A stretch of 64,000 nt of DNA from Verrucomicrobiaceae bacterium. GTDB lineage: Bacteria > Verrucomicrobiota > Verrucomicrobiia > Verrucomicrobiales > Akkermansiaceae. Each line of letters opens with the position of its first letter. Position 1 is the stretch's first letter. The position numbers and the translations under genes were made by a program. The DNA lies in the NCBI GenBank assembly GCA_027484055.1, contig JAIXQH010000008.1, forward strand, positions 1 through 64,000, in the 5' to 3' direction. Shown here piece by piece: positions 26,702-34,656 of this stretch. A model generated the notes under the pieces. That model was not told where the DNA came from. It was given only the letters and a program-made list of their open reading frames with translations, and searched no databases.

Positions 26702-27324
26702 CGGACCTGCTTGAGCGCTTGGAAGGATTGCCAGGCGAACATGCCGAGAAAAATCGGAAACATGATGGAGTGCGTCAGCGAAAACATCGCGATGGCGCTA
26801 AAGCTGGCGACAAGGATTGACACCCACAAGGTCACTTTAATGCGTTTGGGACCTAACGCGGAATTGAGCATTTGACCGCCGTCCAGTGGCAGTACGGGAA
26901 GCAGATTGAGAATGGCCCATGCGTAACTGATCCAAATGAGCATGTTCACGAAGTAGTCCATGTTGTCATTCAACACCATGTTGCGGGTGACGAAGCTGAC
27001 GAGCACTCCCAGCGCGATTTGAATCGCCGGCCCAGCCGCCGTGATGAGAAAGCTCCGCAAGCGATTCGACTCAAGTCCGGCATAAGCTGCATAACCCCCA
27101 AAGGCTTGCAGCGAAATACGGACGGATGCTCCATAGGATCGGGCTGTGAGCGCGTGGCCGAGTTCGTGAACTAAAATGGAAATGAACCCCGCAATGACAA
27201 ATAGGCAGACATTAAGAATTTCCTGAGCTGAGTCTGCATAAGGAGCCCCTCCTATCATCACCAGAACCAGCCAAAAAAACGGTTGAATCTCCACCGGGAT
27301 ACCGAAAATCGAGAATCGAATCAT
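26698..27324 (-). CDS. Site-2 protease family (M50) metalloprotease
   Basis: 208 aa intramembrane protease. The zinc-binding HELGH motif is at residues 53-57, and the second motif LLPVLPLDGGQ with Asp148 lies in a later helix, so the catalytic site is complete. There is no PDZ or CBS domain, which makes it a minimal rhomboid-sized S2P. The ATG at 27324 (MIRFSIFGIP) is preferred to an upstream start at 27384. Substrates could include anti-sigma factors; the RskA-like one at 5.5 kb is a possible client but nothing in the sequence shows it. Confidence 0.88.
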   Translation of the reverse strand: MIRFSIFGIPVEIQPFFWLVLVMIGGAPYADSAQEILNVCLFVIAGFISILVHELGHALTARSYGASVRISLQAFGGYAAYAGLESNRLRSFLITAAGPAIQIALGVLVSFVTRNMVLNDNMDYFVNMLIWISYAWAILNLLPVLPLDGGQMLNSALGPKRIKVTLWVSILVASFSAIAMFSLTHSIMFPIFLGMFAWQSFQALKQVR

Positions 27325-27461
27325 GTGGCGGCTTCGTAAGCCAATCCAGCCGTCGATGCAAGAACCACAAGCCACCGACTTCATCCCCCGAGTCTTGACC
27401 GATGTGGGCGAGTCGTTTATCGAACCTGCGAACGAGTTTCACCGCGTTCATCGATTTTTTC

Positions 27462-28154
27462 ATGCGTTTCCCATTTCATTCACTCACCCGGCTGGCCTCA
27501 ATGGGGTTGCTGCTGTTCACGGTTTCTTGCGTGTTTCAGCCATCGTCACGCCAGCGCCCACCGACGGCACAGCGGGTCTTGCACCAGTGGCATGACGTCG
27601 GAGGTGCCGGGGCGGTCTCCATCCGGATCAGTCTGACCGACCAGGTCGCAGACTTCAAACGCGGGACACGCCACATCGGCTGGTGCTATGTGGCAACGGG
27701 TAAGGAAGGTCATAACACGACACCGGGAAACTATAAAATCACCGAGAAAATCGCGGATAAACATTCAAACATCTACGGGTGGTTTGAAGATGAATTTGGC
27801 AATGTGACGAATGGGGATGCCAAGGCGAAAGATAAAGTGCCACCGGGCATGATCTATGTGCCAGCGCCGATGCCTTACTGGATGCGCCTAACCTCCTACG
27901 GCGTCGGGATGCACGGCGGGCACATCCCCCAACCGGGTGAACCCGCCTCACACGGCTGCATCCGGATCCCAAAAGACTTCGTGCCGATTCTTTTCGACTC
28001 GGTCGTTGTAGGCACCCCAGTGACCATCACTAACGAGCCAAGCCTAGGTCAACATGGGCCAATCATCACTGGGCCAGCTCGAAGCATCACTGGGACAGAG
28101 CAGAGTGTGAACTCCGTGCGCTACCGCGATGGGGTGCCCGTATCATTTCAATGA
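27462..28154 (+). CDS. L,D-transpeptidase (YkuD) lipoprotein
   Basis: 230 aa. The N-terminus is a lipoprotein signal with the lipobox FTVSC (Cys near residue 23). The catalytic YkuD motif is complete: GMHGGHIP, then PASHGCIRIP with the nucleophile Cys. Such enzymes form 3-3 crosslinks in peptidoglycan or attach lipoproteins, in the periplasm. The start is put at 27462 so that the signal peptide begins directly; an in-frame start at 27402 would overlap nothing but adds a poor extension. It is divergent from the protease gene. Confidence 0.9.
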   Translation: MRFPFHSLTRLASMGLLLFTVSCVFQPSSRQRPPTAQRVLHQWHDVGGAGAVSIRISLTDQVADFKRGTRHIGWCYVATGKEGHNTTPGNYKITEKIADKHSNIYGWFEDEFGNVTNGDAKAKDKVPPGMIYVPAPMPYWMRLTSYGVGMHGGHIPQPGEPASHGCIRIPKDFVPILFDSVVVGTPVTITNEPSLGQHGPIITGPARSITGTEQSVNSVRYRDGVPVSFQ

Positions 28155-28188
28155 TAGACTGACGCGGCGTCATCTTTTGTCGAATCGT

Positions 28189-28266
28189 GGCTGGAGCGTC
28201 TCGCTCTGATCTAATAGAAGCGAGGCGGGACGCCTCCGCAACGGTCAGGCGCGAGACGCGCCAGCC
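28189..28266. repeat. Palindromic (REP/MITE-like) repeat element
   Basis: The ends GGCTGGAGCGTCTCGC (28189-28204) and GCGAGACGCGCCAGCC (28251-28266) are inverted repeats with one mismatch out of 16. Between them a second palindrome, GAGGCG-GGA-CGCCTC, lies at 28222-28236. The whole 78-base unit would fold as a long cruciform or hairpin. It has no coding capacity and lies in the intergenic space after the transpeptidase gene. I see no second copy in the window; genome-wide copies would confirm a mobile repeat. Confidence 0.6.
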
Positions 28267-28314
28267 ACCTTCCTGCGTGAACATTTCCACAAATTTTCAT
28301 ACTTGGCAGAATAA

Positions 28315-28345
28315 ACCCCACCCAAATCGTGGACCTGGGTGGGGT
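28315..28345 (-). terminator. Terminator hairpin of the LysM protein gene
   Basis: ACCCCACCCA and TGGGTGGGGT form a perfect 10-bp stem around an 11-base loop. On the minus strand it is followed by TTTATT, giving a plausible Rho-independent terminator for the LysM gene, whose stop is 36 bases upstream in that direction. It may also act on read-through from the left. Confidence 0.7.
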
Positions 28346-28380
28346 ATTTCCATTGCGAGCTTAAAGAGCACTAGTCCGGC

Positions 28381-29154
28381 TTATGGCTGGGCGGGGACAT
28401 AGAGTTCTGAGCCTTTTGCAAGGACGGTTGCGGCGGTCAGATCCAGTCCGTTCAGTTCATTCAGACGCCCGGGATTCGTCCCATGCTGGGTGGCGAATTC
28501 GCCGAAGGTCATCTTCGTATCAACTGAAACGGCCCGGATCTTGGTCTCTGGGACGAGAGAGGGTTTTGCACTCTCTGCAGCGGGCGGAGTGCTGGGGAAA
28601 TTCTGCGGAGCCTTCGCCGTGGAGACAGGAATGGAAGTCGGGGTGCTGAGCGATTTCGCGGCAGCGCTGCTCGGCTTTTGGCTAGCGGTGGTGGCACCGG
28701 CCGTCAGAGTGAGCACCTGTCCAGGCCGTAAAGCGGTGGCTTTTACCTTCGGATTGGCGGCTGCCAAAGCCGTGGGGTTGATTCCATAGATCCGTGAAAT
28801 GCTGTAATATGTCTCCCCTTGTTTGACCTCATGAGTCTTGGCGGCGACTTGAGTCGGCGCTTTCACCGGAGGCGCCGCTTCCACCGCAGGGATGGGCGTG
28901 GGCTTGTCAGGGACGCTTGGCTTCTCCTGAGCATGAGGTAGTTCTGACTTGGCGATGGCACTTTGCGGGGCAGCCTTTTGAAGCGGCATCTCATGAGGCG
29001 TCGACCGCAGCCGACTGTTTTCCTCTTCCAACTGCTTGATCTGGCGCTCTTGCTCGGAGCAAAGCGCTCGAAGTGTTTCCAGTTCCGATTTCGCAATCAC
29101 CGAGGGCGTCGCGAGGGCCAGTGTGAGTGAGGCGAGCAGCAGTGTTGCTTTCAT
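28381..29154 (-). CDS. LysM-domain envelope protein
   Basis: 257 aa. An N-terminal signal peptide (LLLASLTLALATPSVIA) precedes a coiled-coil segment (LCSEQERQIKQLEEENSRL) and Pro/Ala-rich linkers. A LysM domain is seen at about residues 108-155 (HEVKQGETYYSISRIYGIN), and a second, weaker one ends the protein (TFGEFATQHGTNPGRLNELNG, broken here at the family turn). LysM binds peptidoglycan glycan chains. No catalytic domain is attached, so it is probably a structural or anchoring protein of the periplasm. It forms a one-gene transcript with its own hairpin terminator. Confidence 0.88.
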   Translation of the reverse strand: MKATLLLASLTLALATPSVIAKSELETLRALCSEQERQIKQLEEENSRLRSTPHEMPLQKAAPQSAIAKSELPHAQEKPSVPDKPTPIPAVEAAPPVKAPTQVAAKTHEVKQGETYYSISRIYGINPTALAAANPKVKATALRPGQVLTLTAGATTASQKPSSAAAKSLSTPTSIPVSTAKAPQNFPSTPPAAESAKPSLVPETKIRAVSVDTKMTFGEFATQHGTNPGRLNELNGLDLTAATVLAKGSELYVPAQP

Positions 29155-29254
29155 GACGACGCACTTTGTCTGGGAAATTCTATGGGATCAAGAATAATTA
29201 AGCATTCCTTAAGTATTTGTAAAAATTAATGATATTTCGGCTTAAATCATAAAA

Positions 29255-29278
29255 AAGGCGACTCCGAAGAGCCGCCTT
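29255..29278 (-). terminator. efp terminator with a UUCG tetraloop
   Basis: On the minus strand the arms AAGGCGGCTC and GAGTCGCCTT pair with one mismatch, closing a TTCG tetraloop, and are followed by TTTTTT. This is a strong Rho-independent terminator 32 bases downstream of the efp stop. Confidence 0.8.
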
Positions 29279-29309
29279 GATGTAAAAAATGACGATAAAC
29301 CGAAGAATC

Positions 29310-29876
29310 TTAGTTCGCGCGGCCCGTGTAGGAGTTGTCCTCTGTCTTGACGTTGATTTTTTCGCCGACATTGATAAAGAGCGGCACTTGGACGATGAGT
29401 CCGGTCTGCATAACGGCAGGTTTGTAAACGTTGTTGGCGGAATCACCCTTCACGCCCTCGGAGGACTCGGCCACCGTCATGACCATGGAAAGTGGTAAAT
29501 CCACGGCCACCACGATGCCGTCTGCGACGAGCAAATTGTAGAGTTGACCCTCGATGAGATAATTTTTCACCCCTTCGATGAGGTCTTCGTAAACGACTGC
29601 GTCCTCATAGGTCTGGGGATCGAGGAAATGGTAGCCGCTGCTATCCTTGTAGGAATACTCATGGGGAGTGCGCTCAAGGACCACGCCTTCGACGCTGTCA
29701 TTGGAGGTCATGCGAAGGTTAAACACCTTTTTGGTGGCCACACTACGGATCGACATCTGCACATAAGACGCCATCCGGGGTGGCGTTTTAAGCTCATGCT
29801 CGATGACGAGGCAGACTTCATTGTTGTGACGGACGGCGTGTCCTTTGCGGAGATTGATGATCGGTGTGCTAGCCAT
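29310..29876 (-). CDS. efp: Elongation factor P
   Basis: 188 aa, three-domain EF-P (KOW-like domain I at 1-65, OB domains II and III) that helps ribosomes through polyproline stretches. The N-terminal loop that normally carries a modified Lys or Arg (KPGKG or KPGRG) here reads KTPPRMAS. The C-terminal VQVPLFINVGEKINVKTED is standard. The start is at 29876 (MASTPIINLRKG); the upstream frame adds an unlikely 15 residues. No epmA, epmB, earP or ymfI gene is in the window. An insertion sequence lies 68 bases upstream, so its promoter region may have been changed. Confidence 0.95.
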   Translation of the reverse strand: MASTPIINLRKGHAVRHNNEVCLVIEHELKTPPRMASYVQMSIRSVATKKVFNLRMTSNDSVEGVVLERTPHEYSYKDSSGYHFLDPQTYEDAVVYEDLIEGVKNYLIEGQLYNLLVADGIVVAVDLPLSMVMTVAESSEGVKGDSANNVYKPAVMQTGLIVQVPLFINVGEKINVKTEDNSYTGRAN

Positions 29877-29944
29877 AATGTGTGCGTCCGTGGGGATAAG
29901 GCGGGCTGTCCTGAGTGGCAAGCACGGAGTTTTCTGGATCAGGC

Positions 29945-31212
29945 CACGGCGATCAAGCTAGGGAGAGTAGTTTCTCTCGGTAGGCGATGTCTAGCATGGC
30001 GCGGCGGCGTTTCTTGGGGAGGCTGCGCTTGTCGGTCAGATCTATTTTTAGCAGATTGAGAACGATACGACGCATGGCTCCTAGGTTTTTGGCGGCATGG
30101 CCGATGTAGGTTTGGTTGTGGTCTTCGCGGAATGCGGTGTCTAGGACCCAGTGACAGCTGTTCTCGATGCTCCAATGCTGCCGAACGTAACTCTGAAACG
30201 CGGAGGCGGGTTCGTTTAAACTGCTGATATAGTAGCGGACTTCACGCCGAACTTCGTCGCTGCCTAGTTGGGTGGTTTGGGTCTCCACATGAATCAGGCT
30301 GCGGAGATTACGCCATTTGCCACGGATCCCAATATCCATCCAGTCGAGGCGGTGGTTGACCGTGACGCTTCGCGTGACGATGCGACCGTTGGATTTTTCG
30401 AGCCTCTGATCATAACTCCAGCCCTCGCTGTGCTGGAGATCGAGATTGCGGAGGGCGAAGTGGAATTGATCTTGGGCTTCTTTGTGTAGGTTCCCTTGGT
30501 TGCCTTTGAGGGCGAGGATGTAGTCGGCTTTCTTTTCGATGATGGCCTCGGCGATGGGAATGTGGGTGCCCATGGCATCAAGGGTGATGATATGTCCGGA
30601 CAGCGCGAGGGCTTCGATGAGGTGGGGAATGGCGGTGATTTCGTTGCTTTTATCCGCCACATATTCTTGGGCGAGGGTGAGTCCACTCTCTGCGGCCCAA
30701 GCACTTACGACGTGGCAGGCTTCGGTATCAAGGCCGTGGCTGCCACGCAGTCGCTTGCCGTCGATGGCGATGATCTGGCGCTTGAGTTCGGGATGGAGGA
30801 CGCCGATGTGTTCGGCGAGACAGCGATTGAAGAGATCCGGTTCGATGATGGCGAAGATGTTGGAGAAGGTCTGTGCGCGTGGGACGCCGTTGGGCATTTT
30901 GATCCATTTGCGAAGCCAATCGGCTTGAAGGTCGCAGAAGTCCTCAATATCGGAGAAGCTGTTCATGCCGCAAAGCATGGCGCTGACGGCCATGAAGAGC
31001 ACTTCGCCGAAATGATGCAGCTTATTGCCGCCGATGCGTGGGTCTTCGATGATGGAAAATGAAGCGATGCAAGCGGGTAGGCCGCCAGACCAGTCGTATT
31101 TGTTGGGATTGCGAGGCATTCGGGCATGGTGTGACCACTAGATATGGTGTACAAGCCCTAAATATCAGGAATGCCAAACTATTTTTCAAGTCTCCCTAGC
31201 TTGATCGCCGTG
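29945..31212 (-). mobile_element. Complete ISAs1-family insertion sequence
   Basis: 1268 bases bounded by perfect 22-bp terminal inverted repeats at 29945-29966 and 31191-31212 (outer ends CACGGCGATC). They are flanked by a 10-bp direct repeat, TGGATCAGGC, at 29935-29944 and 31213-31222, the target duplication expected for this family (8-10 bp). One intact transposase gene fills it. The right-hand copy of the duplication contains the stop codon of the DUF5069 gene, so the element inserted at the end of that gene without breaking it. Perfect ends and duplication suggest a recent insertion. Confidence 0.93.
29953..31119 (-). CDS. ISAs1 family transposase
   Basis: 388 aa, full length. The N-terminal DDE_Tnp_1-associated domain (about 10-95, IEDPRIGGNKLHHFGEVLF) is followed by the DDE region: QIIAIDGKRLRGS, IITLDAMGTHI, and RQHWSIENSCHWVLDTAFREDHN (cut here to its core ENSCHWVLD), so catalytic Asp and Glu residues are present. 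The last codons run into the left inverted repeat. It is probably active. It is carried on the minus strand relative to the window, like the flanking genes. Confidence 0.95.
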   Translation of the reverse strand: MPRNPNKYDWSGGLPACIASFSIIEDPRIGGNKLHHFGEVLFMAVSAMLCGMNSFSDIEDFCDLQADWLRKWIKMPNGVPRAQTFSNIFAIIEPDLFNRCLAEHIGVLHPELKRQIIAIDGKRLRGSHGLDTEACHVVSAWAAESGLTLAQEYVADKSNEITAIPHLIEALALSGHIITLDAMGTHIPIAEAIIEKKADYILALKGNQGNLHKEAQDQFHFALRNLDLQHSEGWSYDQRLEKSNGRIVTRSVTVNHRLDWMDIGIRGKWRNLRSLIHVETQTTQLGSDEVRREVRYYISSLNEPASAFQSYVRQHWSIENSCHWVLDTAFREDHNQTYIGHAAKNLGAMRRIVLNLLKIDLTDKRSLPKKRRRAMLDIAYREKLLSLA

Positions 31213-31216
31213 TGGA

Positions 31217-31738
31217 TCAGGCGACCTGCGCCTTGATCCATGAAACGAGCTTTGAATCATCGCTTCCGACCGCCCAGAGGTGGCGGAGAAAGTCGGCGGG
31301 GTGGATGCCGCCGTTCTTCTGGAGGAAATTTCGGTCGCCGCCGCAGCCGAACATGATGTCAGGATCGAGTTCGCCATGCAGCTTGGCGCGGCCTTTCGCG
31401 ATGATCCTTGGCAAGTAGGCCATGCCTCCGAGTTCCTCGCCGAAGGATGGCAATTCCGCCGTGGTGACGACTTTTTCACTGCGCACGCCCTTTTGCACGG
31501 TGAGAAAATAATCCCGCCGCACCGCCGCCACGAGTAGCGCGGTGGAAATTGAGGGAACTCCCTCACCGCAGAAGTCTTCGACAAAGTCAAAAAACTCCCG
31601 AGTGCGGCAGCCGATGCTCGCTAGGAAGGCCAAATCTTCTGCTTGGTAATAGCTTTCGTAGTCTTGATTACCCGCTTGATATTCCGCCGTGCAGCGTGCA
31701 AATAGCGTCAAAAATGTGTCGTCCCAAGTCGTCGTCAT
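31217..31738 (-). CDS. DUF5069 domain protein
   Basis: 173 aa from the ATG at 31738 (MTTTWDDTF); an upstream in-frame start at 31771 would overlap the aldo-keto reductase gene. The family hallmarks I recognise are FDDFL-like helical segments with FLRHLWAVGSDDS and FGCGGDRNFLQKN. DUF5069 proteins are small, cytosolic and of unknown function, and are common in Verrucomicrobia. The stop codon lies within the target duplication of the neighbouring insertion sequence, but the reading frame is intact. It is downstream of the reductase on the same strand. Confidence 0.8.
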   Translation of the reverse strand: MTTTWDDTFLTLFARCTAEYQAGNQDYESYYQAEDLAFLASIGCRTREFFDFVEDFCGEGVPSISTALLVAAVRRDYFLTVQKGVRSEKVVTTAELPSFGEELGGMAYLPRIIAKGRAKLHGELDPDIMFGCGGDRNFLQKNGGIHPADFLRHLWAVGSDDSKLVSWIKAQVA

Positions 31739-31757
31739 GCCGCAATAGAGCCGGAAA

Positions 31758-32768
31758 TCAGCCTTCTGCACTTTTTTTCTTTTCGTAGGGAGCGATCACA
31801 TCGATCTGCGCTAACAAAGCCTCCTGAAGCGGCGGGGAGAGCAGTGCGCCGAGCGAGTCATCCAGCTGGGCAACCGTCCGCGCACCGATGATCGAGGAAG
31901 TCACCGCTTGTGAGCGGAGTGTCCACAGGATCGCGAGGTGATTGAGCGGAATGGAGTATTCCGCCGCCAGTGCGCCAAGTGCTTGGATTTTTTCTTGATG
32001 GAGTTGGACTTGCTCGACCTTGAGAAACCCTTCCGCCCGCTCTGCCCGCGAGCCTTCCGGGATGCCGGTCAAATACTTCGGCGTCAACATTCCTTGCGCG
32101 AGCGGGCTGAAGACCACACAGCCGATTTTCTCTTCTGCGAGGTAGTCGAGAATCCCCTCACCTTCTGGCCAGCGGTTGAGAATCGAGTAAGGGGGTTGGT
32201 AAATCGCACAGCGGACGCCCATGTCGCGGAGGATTTTCACGGCTTTTTTCAAGCGCTTCAGAGGGTATTTTGAGAGGCCCACATAGAGTGCTTTCCCGCT
32301 AGTCACCGCAGTTGCCAGCGCCGACATGGTCTCTTCCAAGCGGGTCGCCGAATCCGGGCAGTGGGAGTAAAAGATATCCACATAATTGAGCCGCAGACGC
32401 CTCAAAGACTGATCGAGCGAGGCCAATAAATGCTTCCGCGACCCCGCCTGCCCATACGGCCCTTGCCACATGTCGTGTCCTGCCTTCGTCGTAATGATCA
32501 ATTCATCCCGATGGCAGGCAAAGTCCTCGATGAGGATGCGCCCGACATTTTCTTCAGCCGAACCAGGAGGCGGGCCATAATTGTTGGCGAGATCGAAATG
32601 GGTGATCCCGCGATCAAATGCGCGGTGCATGATGCTGCGAGCCTCTTGAAATGAGTCCACGTGTCCAAAGTTGTGCCAAAATCCAAGTGAAATCTCCGGC
32701 AGGAGTAGGCCAGAGTCCCCACAGCGCCGGTATGGCATCCGTCCGTCGTATCGCGCAGTGTCAAACAT
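31758..32768 (-). CDS. YghZ-like aldo/keto reductase
   Basis: 336 aa NADPH-dependent reductase, closely similar in order to E. coli YghZ (L-glyceraldehyde 3-phosphate reductase, methylglyoxal detoxification): PYRRCGDSGLLLPEISLGFW at the start, FDLANNYGPPPGSAEENVG with the catalytic Tyr, DELIITTKAGHDMW and SGKALYVGLSKY. The start is the ATG at 32768 (MFDTARYDG); a start six codons upstream is also possible. It precedes the DUF5069 gene by 19 bases. Confidence 0.92.
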   Translation of the reverse strand: MFDTARYDGRMPYRRCGDSGLLLPEISLGFWHNFGHVDSFQEARSIMHRAFDRGITHFDLANNYGPPPGSAEENVGRILIEDFACHRDELIITTKAGHDMWQGPYGQAGSRKHLLASLDQSLRRLRLNYVDIFYSHCPDSATRLEETMSALATAVTSGKALYVGLSKYPLKRLKKAVKILRDMGVRCAIYQPPYSILNRWPEGEGILDYLAEEKIGCVVFSPLAQGMLTPKYLTGIPEGSRAERAEGFLKVEQVQLHQEKIQALGALAAEYSIPLNHLAILWTLRSQAVTSSIIGARTVAQLDDSLGALLSPPLQEALLAQIDVIAPYEKKKSAEG

Positions 32769-33149
32769 GACACGAAGCTCCGCCAAAGTCAGGCCACTGC
32801 CAAGCGAGAAGGAAGAAGATGAACAGATCTTTTATCCGTGAGGAGAACCTGACTTTTGGTAATCGCTTCCCCAGCATCGCCGACGCCTCCAAACTCTTCG
32901 CCTTCACCAGCCCACTCAGTTCTAAAAATTCCCGGCCGATTCTCTTTTTCCAGCCATTGAGTGGCGCATTTCGGCACAGATTCTTATCGGTCTCTTTTTC
33001 GGAGTCTTCGTGTTCTCGCAGTAGCCCACGAAAAATCAAAAACTCGCCTATTGCACGTTCAAGGGCTTTGCTCTCTTTGATCTTCAGCCATAGGCCTCGG
33101 CAGATTGAAAACTTGACAAGGATGGCATACTGGACAGCATCATGTCCAT
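32769..33149. other. 381-base stretch without a convincing gene
   Basis: Open frames of 128 and 132 aa cross this stretch on opposite strands, but neither has a recognisable domain, and their codon use looks unlike the neighbours, so I do not call them genes. The base composition is lower in GC than the flanks. The right end holds a TTGACA box (33113-33118) and an inverted repeat just before the yefM start. I see nothing else. Confidence 0.5.
33131..33148. promoter_or_regulatory. Candidate YefM operator
   Basis: TGGACA and TGTCCA form a perfect 6-bp inverted repeat with a 6-base spacer ending one base before the yefM ATG. YefM/YoeB modules autoregulate by binding palindromes with a TGTACA-type core near the start. 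A TTGACA -35-like box sits at 33113-33118; I see only a weak -10 candidate. Confidence 0.5.
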
Positions 33150-33410
33150 ATGAAAGCAATCACCTATACAGCGGCACGCGAGAACTTGGCCTCGACCATG
33201 GATAGCGTCTGCGTCGATCACGATCCCGTAATTATAACCCGCAATCGAGATCAGGCCGTTGTCATGATGTCGCTCGAAGATTACGAATCACTTCAAGAGA
33301 CCGCGTATTTGCTCCGTTCTCCAGCAAACGCACGACGATTACTTGATTCGATTTCAGAACTAGAAGGGAATGTCGGCGTCACGAAATCCCTCGCCGAACT
33401 TACGCAATGA
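33150..33410 (+). CDS. yefM: YefM antitoxin
   Basis: 86 aa antitoxin of the Phd/YefM family. The N-terminal DNA-binding and dimerisation part has ITYTAARENLASTMDSVC and VIITRNRDQAVVMMSLEDY; the C-terminal half, which wraps the toxin, follows (ETAYLLRSPANARRLLDSI). It overlaps yoeB by four bases (ATGA), the usual arrangement that makes the antitoxin first and in excess. The inverted repeat at 33131-33148 is a likely autoregulatory site. Confidence 0.93.
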   Translation: MKAITYTAARENLASTMDSVCVDHDPVIITRNRDQAVVMMSLEDYESLQETAYLLRSPANARRLLDSISELEGNVGVTKSLAELTQ

Positions 33411-33664
33411 ATATTCAGTTCTCTTCACGCGGATGGGATGATTACGTTTATTGGCAGCAATTCGATAAAAAGATACTAAAGAAGATTAACGATGTATTGA
33501 AGGATATCAGTCGGAATCCATACGAAGGGATTGGGAAACCAGAACCTTTAAAGCATGCGTTAAGTGGCTATTGGTCACGGCGAATTACCGATGAGCATCG
33601 TTTGGTTTATAAAGTCGAAGGAAATACCGTGAAGGTGGCCCAAGCGAGATATCATTACGAATGA
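33407..33664 (+). CDS. yoeB: YoeB toxin (mRNA interferase)
   Basis: 85 aa, the same length as E. coli YoeB and similar over its whole length (WDDYVYWQQFDKKILKKIN and GYWSRRITDEHRLVYKV). The catalytic residues are conserved at the same positions: Glu46, Arg65, His83 and Tyr84 (ARYHYE at the end). It is therefore predicted to be an active ribosome-dependent endoribonuclease neutralised by YefM. The gene is about 1.9 kb from the insertion sequence, in a low-GC accessory stretch, which fits acquisition by transfer. Confidence 0.95.
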   Translation: MNIQFSSRGWDDYVYWQQFDKKILKKINDVLKDISRNPYEGIGKPEPLKHALSGYWSRRITDEHRLVYKVEGNTVKVAQARYHYE

Positions 33665-33906
33665 ATACACTGAGCCGAATCATGAAGAGTTCACCGAAGT
33701 CAGAACGGCAGCCATGACTACGACTGCACCCTTTGGACGTAAAAGCACGGCCATGTGGGAAAAACGTTTATGCGCTTATTGTTAGGTGGAGCTTATTCCC
33801 GGCAGGCAGGAACTTGGGTTGACTGAGCTGTGTTTGTAGTCAGTGGAGTCGAATGAATCCACATCGGCGCATGCAGGGATGATTGAAAAAGTCCTGCGCT
33901 TGATCA

Positions 33907-34380
33907 TCACAGCGCATCAGCCCGCAGCTTCCAGCTGGAGTCCCTGACGAGTAGGAAGGTGCGGCGACTGGCTTTACCGCGTGCGGCACTGCCGTGTTCG
34001 ATGACGACGATGGTGCCGCCGGGTTTGGGGGTGAGGCTATGGAAGCGAAAAACGGGCTCACGCCGCATTCTGAGGAAACAATGGAGTGGCACGTCTGGGT
34101 GAGAGGCATTCCAGAGGTGGCGGACGGGTGGAAAATCCGGCACATCCGCTAGGGCGACGAGGATCTCACGGATCAGACGTGCGCCGTGGCGGCGGACGAG
34201 TTGGCTGGCGGCGCGGCGGGCGAGGAGTGTCTCTAGCAGTGCGGCGGCAGGGTTTTGGTAGTCCTCCTCCATTTCTTGAATCAACTCACGGGCGTGGCAT
34301 GCCATGAGGGCCTGCATTTCCTCACGTTCGATTTCACCACGCTCGAAGCTGGCGCAAATTTGACTGGGAGTGGGGATCAT
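33907..34380 (-). CDS. Hypothetical protein
   Basis: 157 aa, start ATG at 34380. The sequence is charged and helical in the N-terminal half (QALMACHARELIQEMEEDY, ETLLARRAASQLVRRHGAR) and beta-rich toward the C-terminus (GGTIVVIEHGS, RRTFLLVRDSSW). I recognise no named domain; similar short proteins seem to occur in Verrucomicrobia but I cannot verify it. It stands alone, with about 240 bases before and 275 after it. Confidence 0.6.
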   Translation of the reverse strand: MIPTPSQICASFERGEIEREEMQALMACHARELIQEMEEDYQNPAAALLETLLARRAASQLVRRHGARLIREILVALADVPDFPPVRHLWNASHPDVPLHCFLRMRREPVFRFHSLTPKPGGTIVVIEHGSAARGKASRRTFLLVRDSSWKLRADAL

Positions 34381-34656
34381 GGCGGGCTGATGGATGTCTG
34401 ACGAAAAGGCTAAAAAGGAATTTGTGAAGCAGATTCTTTTTTATGTTTCTGGTTGCGAGGGACTTGGGTGTGACTAAGGTGCTCACGACTGCTGTGTGCG
34501 CCTATTTTGGTAGCTGGCCCGAACCGATATGATTGAACCGGGATCATTTCTCGACGTAATAGTGTCATGCCTTTTTAGGAAGACGGAAAAGCGTTGGGCG
34601 ATCCCACTTTTTGAGTTTACGGAACGTGGCTCACAGCGCCAAGGACGGCACAGCGG

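Noticed and set aside
30496-31062. 188-aa plus-strand frame inside the insertion sequence
   Set aside because: It is an antisense shadow of the transposase.
32761-33205. Open frames of 132 aa (minus) and 128 aa (plus) in the space before yefM
   Set aside because: Both lack a domain and overlap each other and yefM or the reductase. The amino acid composition looks like translated non-coding DNA.
33665-33906. tRNA, CRISPR or small RNA in the space after yoeB
   Set aside because: No cloverleaf, repeat array or hairpin with T-run was visible in this 242-base stretch.
34394-34477. A 27-codon frame starting MSDEKAKKEFV and ending GLGCD
   Set aside because: It has a reasonable start, but it is short, has no family match and no conserved context that I can see. 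I could not separate it from chance.
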